A stretch of DNA of 64,000 nucleotides from Mesostigma viride. Lineage: Eukaryota > Streptophyta > Mesostigmatophyceae > Mesostigmatales > Mesostigmataceae. The stretch covers positions 3,230,483 to 3,294,482 of the forward strand of contig RPFO01000065.1 of assembly GCA_009746045.1 (NCBI GenBank). Direction: 5' to 3'. The notes beneath the pieces were generated by a model. It made no database searches, was not told the origin of the DNA, and worked only from the letters and a program-made list of their open reading frames with translations. The translations under genes were made by a program, and so were the position numbers. Shown here piece by piece: positions 1-10,079 of this stretch. Every line of letters begins with the position of its first letter. The first letter of the stretch is position 1.

Positions 1-605
1 ATACTATTAATTCGCACTAGCTAGAAAAAATCATGGTGATATCTCAACTAATTGCGGGCCAGAGCTAGCGTGGCTGCAGCACTAGAAATGCTCATGCATG
101 CACAGACACAACGTCCGTCCCCGGTGCATGCAAACTCTAGCAACTGCTTGGATCAACCCTGTTGACCATGCACGTGACAGTGCAACTTTGCTCCTATAGC
201 GCAAACCATGTGCAAGTTACGATCTGAATGCTAGCACGGTGGTTAAATCTATATACATGGAACGCACGGGCGGCACGGCTAGGCATGCGCCGCATGATTT
301 TACACATGCATCATTTCACGTTGATATAAAGCAACATCCCCACACGTAGACCAGTGCACCATCTCATATTTCTGTCACCCGGCCTCGAGCGAGTCCACGT
401 AAGACAGATAAGTGTATGTACTCTACAGAGGCAGACTTGACTGATTGATACATATATAATATACATTTGCATGGTAGGGATCCCCGCCTCTACGTGCTGC
501 ATGGAAATAAAACCTGCGCTGCATGGCTGCATGTATTGTTGTACTTATAGTAGACTACCATAATACAGTGTACTTATAGTAGAAGTTACAATACTGTATT
601 GTATA
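1..605. other. Stretch without recognised gene
   Basis: AT-rich sequence with many CATG-containing words. I see no convincing exon, RNA gene or repeat border on either strand. The short minus-strand frame at 311-532 has no recognisable motif. Confidence 0.5.
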
Positions 606-616
606 ATTGCTTTATG

Positions 617-1483
617 CTGCTGGGGAGCGTGCTTCCCGAATTCGATCACCGCCGACGATGTGGACATCCGCATCGGCCTGGCCTGGGCTAGGCTACGTTC
701 GCTCAACACCGACCCACTGGCGCTCGAAGGGCCTGAGCGAGCACCGCAAGCGCATGCTCTTCAAGGTCCTCGACGGTCCTCACATTGCTTACGTATGGCG
801 CCGAGGCATGGACACTCACGGACACACTGGCCGCCAAGCTAGACGGCACGGTTTACAGAAATCTGCTCCGACAGGTCCTGAACTGATGTAGGGTTTTCTA
901 AGCATAGGTCATTAGAGTCTTTAATTGTATCAGGGTATGCCTAGCATTTCGGACGAGATTAGGCAGCGTAGGATAGCATTTGTACAACATCTTGCTCGCA
1001 CCAGTAAGGTAGATACCGCCCTTGGTCTGGCCGGCCCCCAGCGGCTTGGCCAACCAGGGCGGCACATGCATCCTGACCTTGCCTGGCCCGGCCCATTGAA
1101 GGACATTCGATCCTAGAATTAAGCTGGGTAAACCTGCCATGAACTACATCCAGATGTTGCTGGCCGACCTAGTGGTCCCAGCTAAGTTTGAACACCGCAT
1201 TCACTCCCTCTCTCTTCTTTGGACTGCTATGCAGAACAAGAAGAGGTGGCAGAAGATTGTCCAGGCCCACAACGCCAGCCCGTACGTGTGGGCAACCCCC
1301 CTCCCCCCAACAAGCGGAAGGGGCGCTTTGCTGAGTAGCGTATAGTTAGGGTTTTTCTAGACTGGATAGCTTATAGAGTTAGCTTAGTTCGATTACGCGG
1401 CTTCGCCCGCCTCCACCCATCCAGCAAGGAATATGTGCTACATGATCTCCCAACGGAGTCATGTGATAACTTAATTTAATTTA
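617..1483 (+). mobile_element. 5'-truncated LINE, 3' end with ORF2 remnant
   Basis: A truncated non-LTR retrotransposon copy. It is flanked by an 11-bp target duplication with one mismatch (ATTGCTTTATG at 606-616, ATTGTTTTATG at 1484-1494). It starts inside the reverse-transcriptase thumb region of ORF2 and ends with the 3' UTR, a small hairpin CTCC-CAAC-GGAG at 1447-1458 and a TTAATTTAATT tail. The same 3' UTR and protein recur at 48162-48707, which defines the family. Truncation, long duplication and A/T tail are typical of target-primed reverse transcription. Confidence 0.88.
620..1345 (+). pseudogene. LINE ORF2 C-terminus, degenerate
   Basis: Conceptual translation across frames gives the LINE post-RT region. 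A segment reading about DDVDIRIGLAWARLRSL is followed by a SKGLSEHRKRMLFKVL block and a variant of the AYGAEAWTLT motif near 780-830. Then comes SISDEIRQRRIAFVQHLART at about 944-1000, the segment usually written as RRLRWLGHVLR in other LINEs. At least one frameshift near 700-800 and a stop near 885 break it, so it is not functional. The related copy at 48162-48707 keeps the last 130 residues open to a stop. Assignment to a LINE is secure from the motif order; the clade cannot be set without the catalytic palm. Confidence 0.85.
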
Positions 1484-1494
1484 ATTGTTTTATG

Positions 1495-2156
1495 TTCCCT
1501 GGTTGTTTATTTAGAAGTCAGGTGACTGTGCACATGGCCATGCAGCCACCTGGCCCGCACAGACCAGTTACTGACACATTAAATATGTATAAGTGTTGGC
1601 ACGTACCTAGCCGGCGGCCCGGCACCACCACCAGGTCGTTTTGTCCTCACATGAACGATCGACCCGACCCAGGCCATGGCAGCACACGGTATGCTAACTA
1701 CGCAGCTGACGCCTCCATGCATGAACTTTCACCACCAGGTTATCCTTGGAGAAACGGCCTAGTAAAAGAGAACCCCGGCTTGTCAACCTCATCCGGGGGC
1801 AGATCATGATTCGCAAAAGCGATGCCAGGCAGAAGGTTATTAAGTAGATATACAACTAACCCCCTGCCCAATGATGGGGGCCCCGCGCACGTGTTACCCG
1901 CTATTGCAAAACACTACGACCCGACTCAGCCGTAATCAGGTAATGGGGCCCACACTTGTACCGCTATATAGCTACTAGCCTAAGGTTGAATGCCGTCTTG
2001 AACGTCTTACTTCAAGCAAGCTAGTAATGTTGCTTCACGTAATTAGACATCCCAGACAGCATAAATAGTTAGGTTAATATTGTGCGGAAACCTTTTGCCA
2101 CTTGGCTTCAAGGTTCCGCACAACATTACCAGCGATAACCACTCGCTGATACACTC
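1495..2156. other. Stretch without recognised gene
   Basis: The flank between the LINE fragment and the CACTA-like element. The open frame 1492-1809 has no motif and begins inside the LINE target duplication, so I do not call it a gene. Confidence 0.5.
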
Positions 2157-2470
2157 CACTAGGAAGGGGTCTGTGACATTTTGTGATATTTTTTTATCAC
2201 AAAATGTCACTTTTGTGACATTTTGTGATAAAAAAATGATAAAACGTGACAAAATGTGACAAAATGTGATAAAACTGTGACAAATTGTGATCGAGACATG
2301 TCATGATTGTGACAAAACGTGACAAACGTGATAAAACCAGCATATTTTGTGATAACGTCATTATCACAAAATGTCAAAGTGTCACAAAATGTCACAAACC
2401 CACAGAAAAACAAAATGTGATAAGGTGATAAATCACAACCACTCAGGGGAAGTGATATATCACAAAGCAC
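2157..2470 (+). repeat. Left terminal and subterminal repeats of the CACTA-like element
   Basis: The outer 30 bases match the right end in reverse complement with few differences. They are followed by irregular repeats of TGTGACA and TTGTGATAAAA in both orientations. A block ending AAAACCAGCATATTTTGTGA near 2334-2353 has its mirror near 9522-9546. Confidence 0.85.
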
Positions 2471-3185
2471 GCATAATGCACATCCGCAGCAAGGAAGTGC
2501 GTGCATGCCGCAGCAGAGATGGAGAAGGAAAAGGCCAAGGTGGGACACGGCAAGGTGGCAATGCCAGGAGAGACAACACGTGCAGCGGTACGGGGCAAGC
2601 TTTCAAAGGATGACACCAAGAACTCGCCACTGAGAAAGTTCTTAATTGCAGGTGACAACTTGAAAAACCAGAGGGGGGTACTGAAAGGAACTGACAAAAC
2701 AAGCTGGAAACACCCTCAGGTGCATGATAAAATGCACCACAATGTCATGAGCCGTGGGAGACATGGTTTATTGCAAAAATATCGACTGGGATGTTAAGAA
2801 AAACACCAATATTGAACATTCAGGGCAATCGTCATCACGGTCATCAAGTGTCAACCTCCGACCCATCGCTGGCCAAGCATCCATCATGCTGATCAAAGGT
2901 GGCATCGTCAATATCTACACTAAATCACAACACTGCATCATGCATCCATTGCTCTGAGCTCACAACACTGGTATGATAAAATGGCAACGGGGAGTGAACA
3001 TGTTCAGATGGCATGCAACAACCCGATGAAATGGCACAACTGATCAAATACGAACACCAACTGTATTGATACACACACAAGGAACGGTGCACTCAAGCAT
3101 GGCTGTGGGTGGTGTGCAAAATGGACACCCACAATCATCTCACAAATGCAATATAAAATCTGTTGACCGACAAGCACAACGGGGC
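2471..3185. other. Interior of CACTA-like element, no gene recognised
   Basis: Several short overlapping frames exist on both strands here, but none has a motif or a clear splice context. Confidence 0.4.
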
Positions 3186-3422
3186 TCAACAGTCCTCGTC
3201 ATCAAAGTCATCATCCTCATCATCACTGAAACCATTACGAGGGCTGTCCCAGCCACCATTGCTGAAATATCTGGATGACTCTCTAGAAACAATCACAGGA
3301 CACTGTCGAGTGCTACGGCAATGTGACCAAGGCTCAGAGCCTACAAAATCTGCATCCGCATGTGGCCTCTCGCCGTGTTGGACTGACGGATGTGCCCAGC
3401 CCGACTGTGTTAGGTATATTGC
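3186..3422 (-). CDS. Probable last exon of a transposon gene with acidic tail
   Basis: A minus-strand frame of 78 codons plus stop follows a good acceptor (pyrimidine-rich tract then TTGCATGCAG, exon beginning at 3422). The product is unrecognised: polar, and ending in a run of Asp and Glu (SDDEDDDFDDEDC). A second, unrelated-looking transposon at 29886-38951 also has a minus-strand gene near its left end that finishes in an Asp run followed by Cys. This raises the chance that both are real C-termini of element-encoded proteins. Upstream exons were not identified. Confidence 0.4.
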   Translation of the reverse strand, partial: AIYLTQSGWAHPSVQHGERPHADADFVGSEPWSHCRSTRQCPVIVSRESSRYFSNGGWDSPRNGFSDDEDDDFDDEDC

Positions 3423-6400
3423 CTGCATGCAAGACAAAAATACATCATCCGGCAAAGCACGCATCGGTACACACAAAAATTTGTTAGTGAGATGAAGCCA
3501 CGCGCTGGACGCGCCAACAACTGTCAACTTTGCATGACTTCAGTTCACTTGTATGTAAGGATGCGGGGGAGATCGCAGCAGTTGCGTGGCTATCTATGAG
3601 TACCGGCCTAGTTTTAGGACAAAGAAGGTGAGATACTGGGCCAAGAGAGAGACAGGGGTGCTCGAGAAAAAAATTGGCCATGGATGTTCACCTAAATTGT
3701 ATCTACATGCCTCACAAGTTGTAGGGAACTGCACACCCAGGAATCCTGGAGTCGCAAAGGTTCCCTAACATGCCAAGAGGCCTCACAATCTACTTCATTG
3801 CAATCTCTGTATGGTTAATACGGCAATAAGAAAGAAACGCCTGATTAGTGCCAAGAAAAAGCAAGGCCAATCAACCAACAATATGCCCCGTTACAGGTAG
3901 GATGAACTCTAACGAGGCTGAAGGCTCTACGTCTGCAATTGACACTAGCAGGAGTCGTTCAGGGTGGGGTGTGGGGGGGAGGGAATGACAAAAAGCTGTG
4001 ATCTGAGCAAAAAGGATAAATATGCAAAGATGCTACCCATGCAAGGAAGCGAGACATAGTCCAGCAATGCCAGGAATGTCAGCCGAGGCTACTGGATTGC
4101 AAAGAAGGTTCTACCGACAGCGAAGGAATTGGTACGAATAATGCCAACTATTTGTAGCTGAGAGCATCACCAGCGGGCTACAAAAAAATCATGCACGGAA
4201 GCTGGAAGAACAAGGCCAATGGTGGCTGACGCGCACAGCACGTTGATAATTTGAGGAATGAGCACTACATAAAGAATGATCACCGTTGCTCACCATCAAG
4301 AATTCGCCGCGCTGGACAGGCGACCAAGAGCTTGTCGCTGCCACATGCGATGGGGCCGCGTGCAAGCCCAACGGTATTAGGCATCACAAGTACACGCGCA
4401 AAATTGACACCACAATGGCAACACAGATGCACACATACGAATGTATAACGACCGAAAGCATAAACAGAGAATCAGTTGGTTAAGACAAGGAAAGTGGCGC
4501 AAGAGCAGCCCATGTCATGCAACTCTCAATCTGAACAAGGTTATGCCCTTCATGAAAACTAAATCAGATGTCGTTTGCATAGTCTATTGACCTTGTACGA
4601 ATGAGATAGTGAAACTGCTGCAGCATTCATGGCAAGCACGGCTAACTTGGCATGAAACCGAGCGGCCCACAGCAGCCTTGGCCCTAGGGCGATACGTGAG
4701 AATGCCACGTGCGTACGGCATGCATGTTAAAGTCGATGCAAACTTATTAGTATTTCAGGCGAGGAATTCCTTGCTCACCTCAACTGGTAAAGAGTGGGCA
4801 GCTTCTGGATGTCCGAATGTGCTGTGCGTACCACTGAGCGAACAGATCGATTAAAGCTTTATTCTAGACCATGCCTATGTTTCTCCCCCGATGGCTGCTT
4901 GTAGCCTTGTCCGAGCTCGCTCCTGAATTCATTTGAGACGACGCCCTAATGGCTACATAAATCACGACGGTCATCAGTGAGCCTATGCTCCTATTCCAAC
5001 CACCACGTGCGTTCATACAGAAGCGACATTGCTGGAAATCAAAAGGCACATAATCCCGCCTTGGCTGCGAGCCGATCGCAGCTCCCTTCCACCTTTCCCA
5101 CCTGTGCAGCGTGGATAGATGTGCAACTCTAAGGTCTTTTTTTTTTCGCGTCGTCTTAACTTCAACTTCAACGTAACACCCGCGCAACCACTGGAATTAG
5201 GGCTCGCAATTCGCCAAGTCCCATCAACGTCGCAAAGTCTGGTGTCGTCGCTCTTCCTGTCATCAATCATTAGTGCCAAATACTATCGTCATTACTGTCG
5301 TCATTAGAGGCCCTTTAGGCCTTTACTATCGTCAGTCACTCGCTTTGTGACGATAATAACGTACGGTAGATGGCATCAGTCGTACTTCCCGCCCCCCCCC
5401 CTGCCCACGTCCCCTTCCGATTTCGCCGCTACTACATCTCGCCCCAAGTAGAAGTTTGCATTTTGCCATACATTAGGAATAACTGACTGACGAAACTAGT
5501 AAAAAGACGACTGACATGACTCTCTAGTATCGCTTGGTTGGGACCGCTGGCCTGGCATCGTAACTGTTAGCCGTACCGTTCAGACTACAGTCCACAGCAG
5601 CCCCTAGCTTGGGAGTCTGGAATGAATGGACAAAAATCTTTCGCAACATGCGCAAGTCTGGAATCAACCCGTCAGGATCCTTGCGCAAAATTCAAATATT
5701 ACGCCGAAACCGATGGCAAACGACTAGGTGCACGCAATGGCTAAGGCAGTGAGGGGCTGAGGGTACGCTCGAGCGAAGGGGCCACCTAGTTTTATGTAAC
5801 CACAGAGTGTGCAATAACAAACGGGGCTGCAGGTCCACGAAACGACGTGATTTCTCTAGCAATTGCGGCGTAGCAGTTTGGATCATGATGTAGGTGCACT
5901 TAGGATGTATGTCGAGTTTAATTAAGCATGGAGGTAGCAATGAGGGACTGAGACACATCATATCCAGTTCTGAATCAAGCCGTTCTTTACGCTGAAACAC
6001 AGCGCAAGCAAGATCTCCGGAACCTGCCGCCAAGCTCCTTAGCCGCTAAGGTTAGCAAAATTCTGCCAGCTTCTTTTACAGCGGTTAGCATGCCGTGCTC
6101 ATGTGTATGAGGCCATTTCATGGCGGCCGGGTAAAGCTGGCCATGTCTTTGAGAGCTTTGAATATGTATTCTCTGAAGGCTTTCAATACCATGGTGCTTT
6201 CTGCGCTCGGCATCTTATGTGTGCCTTCGAATTGCCGTTTTCCTCTTCAATTGCGCGTGTACCTGCGGGTGACTGATACCGTTGGGCTGGCCTCACCTGC
6301 GGCCTACCCGCGAATGGCAGGCTAGCTCCTGGTCGAGACTTGTGGTGAGTAGTGGGTACCATCGCATACCTGGAGTCTGTACTTTGTTATCGACGTGCTG

Positions 6401-7229
6401 TATGTGGCATTGCTAGAATGCATCCAGTTCTTCCTGTTTCTAACTCCAATTACTTGGCATTTTTGCAATCATGCTCCGCCTACATTTAAACACACATGCG
6501 TTGCATTTTTTCATAAGGCTTCTTTGTTGTTGAAAGCCGTAAACTGTCTTTCTGCTATTTACATCCCGTCTGCTGCGACTTTCTCCGGTTTTCCCCCATT
6601 GACCCCGTCTCTGCTGCACTTTCCATCAGCTCCTTTTTGTTGACAATCAGCGCTTTTAACCTTGTTAGCAAATTGTAAAAATGACACTGTCTAATATATA
6701 TGAGAAAAATCCTTGTGCCTATTTTTATTAGGAGTTCAGTCATTGGGCTCTAGGAGACATGTGTGATCAACTTTGAGGCTCGTCCTTTGGGATAAAACCT
6801 CCAAAGAGTCACACCACTGGACGAGTTATCTTGAACCAGAACTTTTTGTTGGAACACTGACTGAGAGCAGCACGCTTAAGGTTTTGTAAGAAAATCATTT
6901 TTTCTCTGAAACGCCATAGCTCCTTTCTAATCATTGTGATTGTGTTGCGTATTCCTTGTCAGTCAGTTAGTTATGTATTCCTTATCATGGGACAGGCGGA
7001 GGGGGGCTAATAATTCCTCATGGGGGCAGCAAGGGAGTTGGTAGCACACGCAGTTATGAGCTTTGCTTCTTTCAACATGTTGCTCATAATATCCAATTTC
7101 GTGGTTTCTTGGTCTTTGGTATCTTCATAATAGTAGTGCTAGGGTCTCACTTGGTCACCCTTACAATGTTAGTGCCCTTCAGCAATCTCATTTTTAGTCA
7201 AATTAGGCTTCAATGGTCATCGATTTGAA
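3423..7229. other. Interior of CACTA-like element, no gene recognised
   Basis: About 3.8 kb without a convincing exon on either strand. The open frames are short and compositionally noisy. If an ancient transposase is present it is split by introns or decayed beyond reading by eye. Confidence 0.4.
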
Positions 7230-8802
7230 ATGGGAAGCGTAGTGAAGGCCGGTTCACGCCGAGAGAAACGCAGCGCTGCCGATCCAAGAGTGCAGCCGTG
7301 CACGAAGCTCGCAAAGCTGCCTGCAGCAGCACCACCACCGCCGGCAGCGCCGACAATCCTGCCCCCGACAGCACTCCCTTCAACAACCGCCACAGCATCG
7401 GTGCCATCATCCATGTTGCCTGCGCAAAGAGCAGATGAAGACATGGCCTCGGTAGAGGCGGCGCTGGCCGCGCTCCTTGCCAAGAAGGAGGCAATGATTG
7501 CAGCCAGAAAGGCGGCCGATGTCTCCCATGCAACCCCTGAAGTAAGTCTCAGGAGTGGGTGGGGTTGTAAACCTGGACATGGTTATGAGTGGTGTGATTT
7601 GGGGGGTTGCAAACAGGGGTAGTTCATGAGTGGGCAGAGTGGGGGCTGTGGGAAATTGGGGTTATTTATGAGTGGAGGGGCTGTAAACTGGGTTGTTTTT
7701 TAGTGGGCTGAGCGGGGGCTGTTGGGGGGTTGTCAGCCGCGTTATTTATGTGGGCTGGGCGGGGGCTGTCGGAAACTGGGATTATTTATGAGTGGGCAGT
7801 GTGTGAAACTGTTTTTTTTTTTTTTTTAACAACTGGTTGAGGAGGTTGTAAACACTTGGGATTATTTATGGGGGGGGGGGGGACTGTAAACTCGGTGGCA
7901 TTTGAGGTGGCTGAGTGGCGCACTCGTTTTTCATAGCCCCCGGGGGCTGTGGAGAACTGGGGTTAATATGAGGGGGAGGTTGTAAACTGCATGGGTGGTT
8001 TATGAGTGGGCTGAGTGGGGGGCTGTAGGAACCTGGGGTTATTTATGAGAGGGGGGGTCTAAACTGGTGTGGTTTATGTCAGAGTGGGCTGAGTGGGGCT
8101 GTGGGAAACTGGGATAATGTGTGGGTGGGGGGTTGTATTTAACTGGATTGTTTATGAGTGGGCTGAGCAGGGGCTGTCATAAACTGGGATTATTTATGAG
8201 TAGGCAGTGTGTGAAAAGTGGGATTTTTTTGTTTTTGATTACTGATTGAGGGGGTTGAAAACCATTGGGATTATTTATGAGGGGGGGCGGGTTGGAAACT
8301 GGGTGGTTTATGGGTGGCTGAGTGGTGACTGTGGGAAACTGGGGTTATTTATGAGAGGGGGGTCTAAACTGGGGTGGTTTATGTCAGAGTGGGCTGAGTG
8401 GGGGCTGTGGGAAACTGGGATAGTGTATGAGTGGGGGGGTCTAAACTGGGTTGTTCATGAGTGGGCTGAGCGGGGGCTGTCAGAACCTGGGATTATTTAT
8501 GAGTGGGCAGTGTGTGAAACTGGGATTTTTTTATTTTTTTTTTTAATGAGTGATTGCAATTTTACAACCCCCTCATGAGGGGGTTGTAAACACTGGGATT
8601 ATGAGTTTGCGGGCGGGGAGGCCGCCTTGCTGTTCTTGAAACCCATTCAAGGATGTTCTAGGCAACACGTTGATTTTGATGTGCAACATTTCTATTGATC
8701 GAGGCTGTGAAAGGCTATGACACATCTTGAGTGTTTAAACTTGCCTTTTTTTTCTGCTCACAGGGAGACAAGGTGCCGGCCTCCTCGTCGTCGTCCACTT
8801 GA
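7230..8802 (+). CDS. Two-exon hypothetical protein in the CACTA-like element
   Basis: Exon 1 (7230-7541) encodes 104 residues, rich in Ala, Pro, Thr and Ser, then a helical stretch (about ADEDMASVEAALAALLAKKE). It ends phase 0 at a GTAAGT donor. Exon 2 (8764-8802) follows a CAG acceptor and encodes GDKVPASSSSST and a stop. A TGTAA signal lies about 310 bases downstream (9109-9113). The intron between them is almost entirely a G-rich minisatellite. No family is recognised. The start is the first ATG of the frame; an upstream exon is possible. Location near the right end suggests an element-encoded accessory protein. Confidence 0.5.
7550..8620 (+). repeat. G-rich intronic minisatellite
   Basis: About a dozen diverged units of roughly 60-100 bp built around TGAGTGGGCTGAGTGGGGGC, GAAACTGGG and TTATTTATGAG. 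They fill the intron of the two-exon gene. The plus-strand frame through it (8246-8578) is a repeat artefact. Confidence 0.85.
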
Positions 8803-9108
8803 CATCGTCATCTAGGCACTACGGCTGCGCATGTTTGTTTTTGTTTTCTTGATCTATACCGAGCGCTTTCTTGTTCATGAATTGGTTACTAGGGTGCGGT
8901 GGCAGATGAGACAATTGACACCAACCATCCGTTCATGTTTCTTGCGCATGTGCGTTTTTTAATGCATTCCAGGAACATTCCGAGATTTCTGTCACGCAAC
9001 GACAAGCGCCAAGCCGGCGTTTGCAAATTGTCACTGATCGATAATCACTGTTGAAGAATGAAGAATCAAGACTGAAGAATGAAGATCTGTTACATTTATC
9101 TTTATATT

Positions 9109-9113
9109 TGTAA
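9109..9113 (+). terminator. TGTAA polyadenylation signal
   Basis: TGTAA in the context TATTTGTAATAAAG, downstream of the stop at 8802. TGTAA is the usual volvocine signal. Confidence 0.5.
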
Positions 9114-9179
9114 TAAAGAAATCGCGAGGCGTGCTTTTCATCCGTTTTGCTTTGGAATGTGTTCTGATATATCTGTGTG

Positions 9180-9475
9180 ACATGTCACGATATATCTGTG
9201 TGATATGTCATGATCGCCCGTGGTTTTATGTCACTGTTTTCTCCCTAGATTTATCAGTGACAATGTCACGGATTTTGTCACCCTTTTTTCCTGATATATC
9301 AGTGACAATGTCACGGATTTTGTCACCCTTTTTTCCTGATATATCAGTGATAATGTCACGGATTTGTCACCCTTTTTTTCGTGATATATCAGTGATAATG
9401 TCACGGATTTGTCACCCTTTTTTTCGTGATATATCAGTGATAATGTCACGGATTTTGTCAGTGCGTTTTGTCAAG
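9180..9475 (+). repeat. Tandem array, about 45-bp unit
   Basis: Five near-identical units contain AGTGACAATGTCACGGATTT, a TTTGTCACCC block, a T-run and TGATATATC. They sit just inside the right subterminal region. Each unit contains a small GTGACAATGTCAC palindrome. Confidence 0.9.
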
Positions 9476-9693
9476 TCGTGACATTGATATTTTGTGATAA
9501 TTTCCTTGTTTTTGTCACAAAGATAATCACAGAATATGCTGGTTTTATCACATGATTTGTCACGAAATGTCACAGAATATCACAGTTTTGTCACAAAAAA
9601 TCACAAAATGTCACATTTTGTCACATCCACATCACAAAATGTCACGTGATATGTCACAAAATATCACAAAATGTCACACCCCCCTTCCTAGTG
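9476..9693 (-). repeat. Right terminal and subterminal repeats of the CACTA-like element
   Basis: Reverse-complement partner of the left end. TGTCAC/TATCAC repeats end in CCCCTTCCTAGTG at 9693. Confidence 0.85.
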
Positions 9694-10068
9694 TCAAGAG
9701 TCAACTTCATGCCGGCATGGAATGCCAGGTATAGATTTAAGATAACGCAACTGAGCTTCAGAAGAAAAAAATTAATGTAATGGGCCGCTGTAATCTCCCG
9801 CGTTCCTTACTCAATGAGGGTTCGTTGTTACCCTTGCCATGCATGATTCGCTTGCGCTGGCATACTCGGACCTCGGTGCAAGGAACCGTGCAGGCTAGAG
9901 CTCACTATAGTCGAGAAAGGATTGCTTGAACCCATAAGTCACCTAGTTAGAAGGTGCGACTTGCAAGGCCATCAAAGGTCAAAGAGGCATTGAAAAAGAG
10001 CAACAACCTGAAGTTATCAGGGCCTACGCACTCTTAATTAACTTCCAAAATATATTATATCAGTGCCT
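9694..10068. other. Stretch without recognised gene
   Basis: Flank between the CACTA-like element and the ORF1-only retrotransposon; nothing recognised. Confidence 0.5.
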
Positions 10069-10079
10069 ATATCCATCCT

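Larger units (their letters stand above)
2157..9693. mobile_element. CACTA-like DNA transposon, about 7.5 kb
   Basis: Both ends read CACTAGGAAGGGG inward (2157 on the plus strand, 9693 on the minus strand). Each is followed by arrays of TGTGACATTTTGTGATA in inverted orientation (2170-2460 and 9480-9685). CACTA termini with subterminal repeats are the hallmark of EnSpm/CACTA elements. The 3-bp flanks differ (CTC and TCA); only TC is shared, so the target duplication is imperfect or eroded. Inside there is a minus-strand terminal exon near the left end and a two-exon plus-strand gene near the right end. I could not find a CACTA transposase (TNPD) domain, so this copy may be non-autonomous or rearranged. 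Confidence 0.75.

Noticed and set aside
607-891. 94-codon frame as an independent small gene
   Set aside because: It is a frame-shifted reading of the LINE ORF2 thumb region inside a truncated LINE with target duplications.
9180-9475. CRISPR-like regular repeats
   Set aside because: Head-to-tail units without unique spacers inside a transposon end, in a eukaryotic genome.
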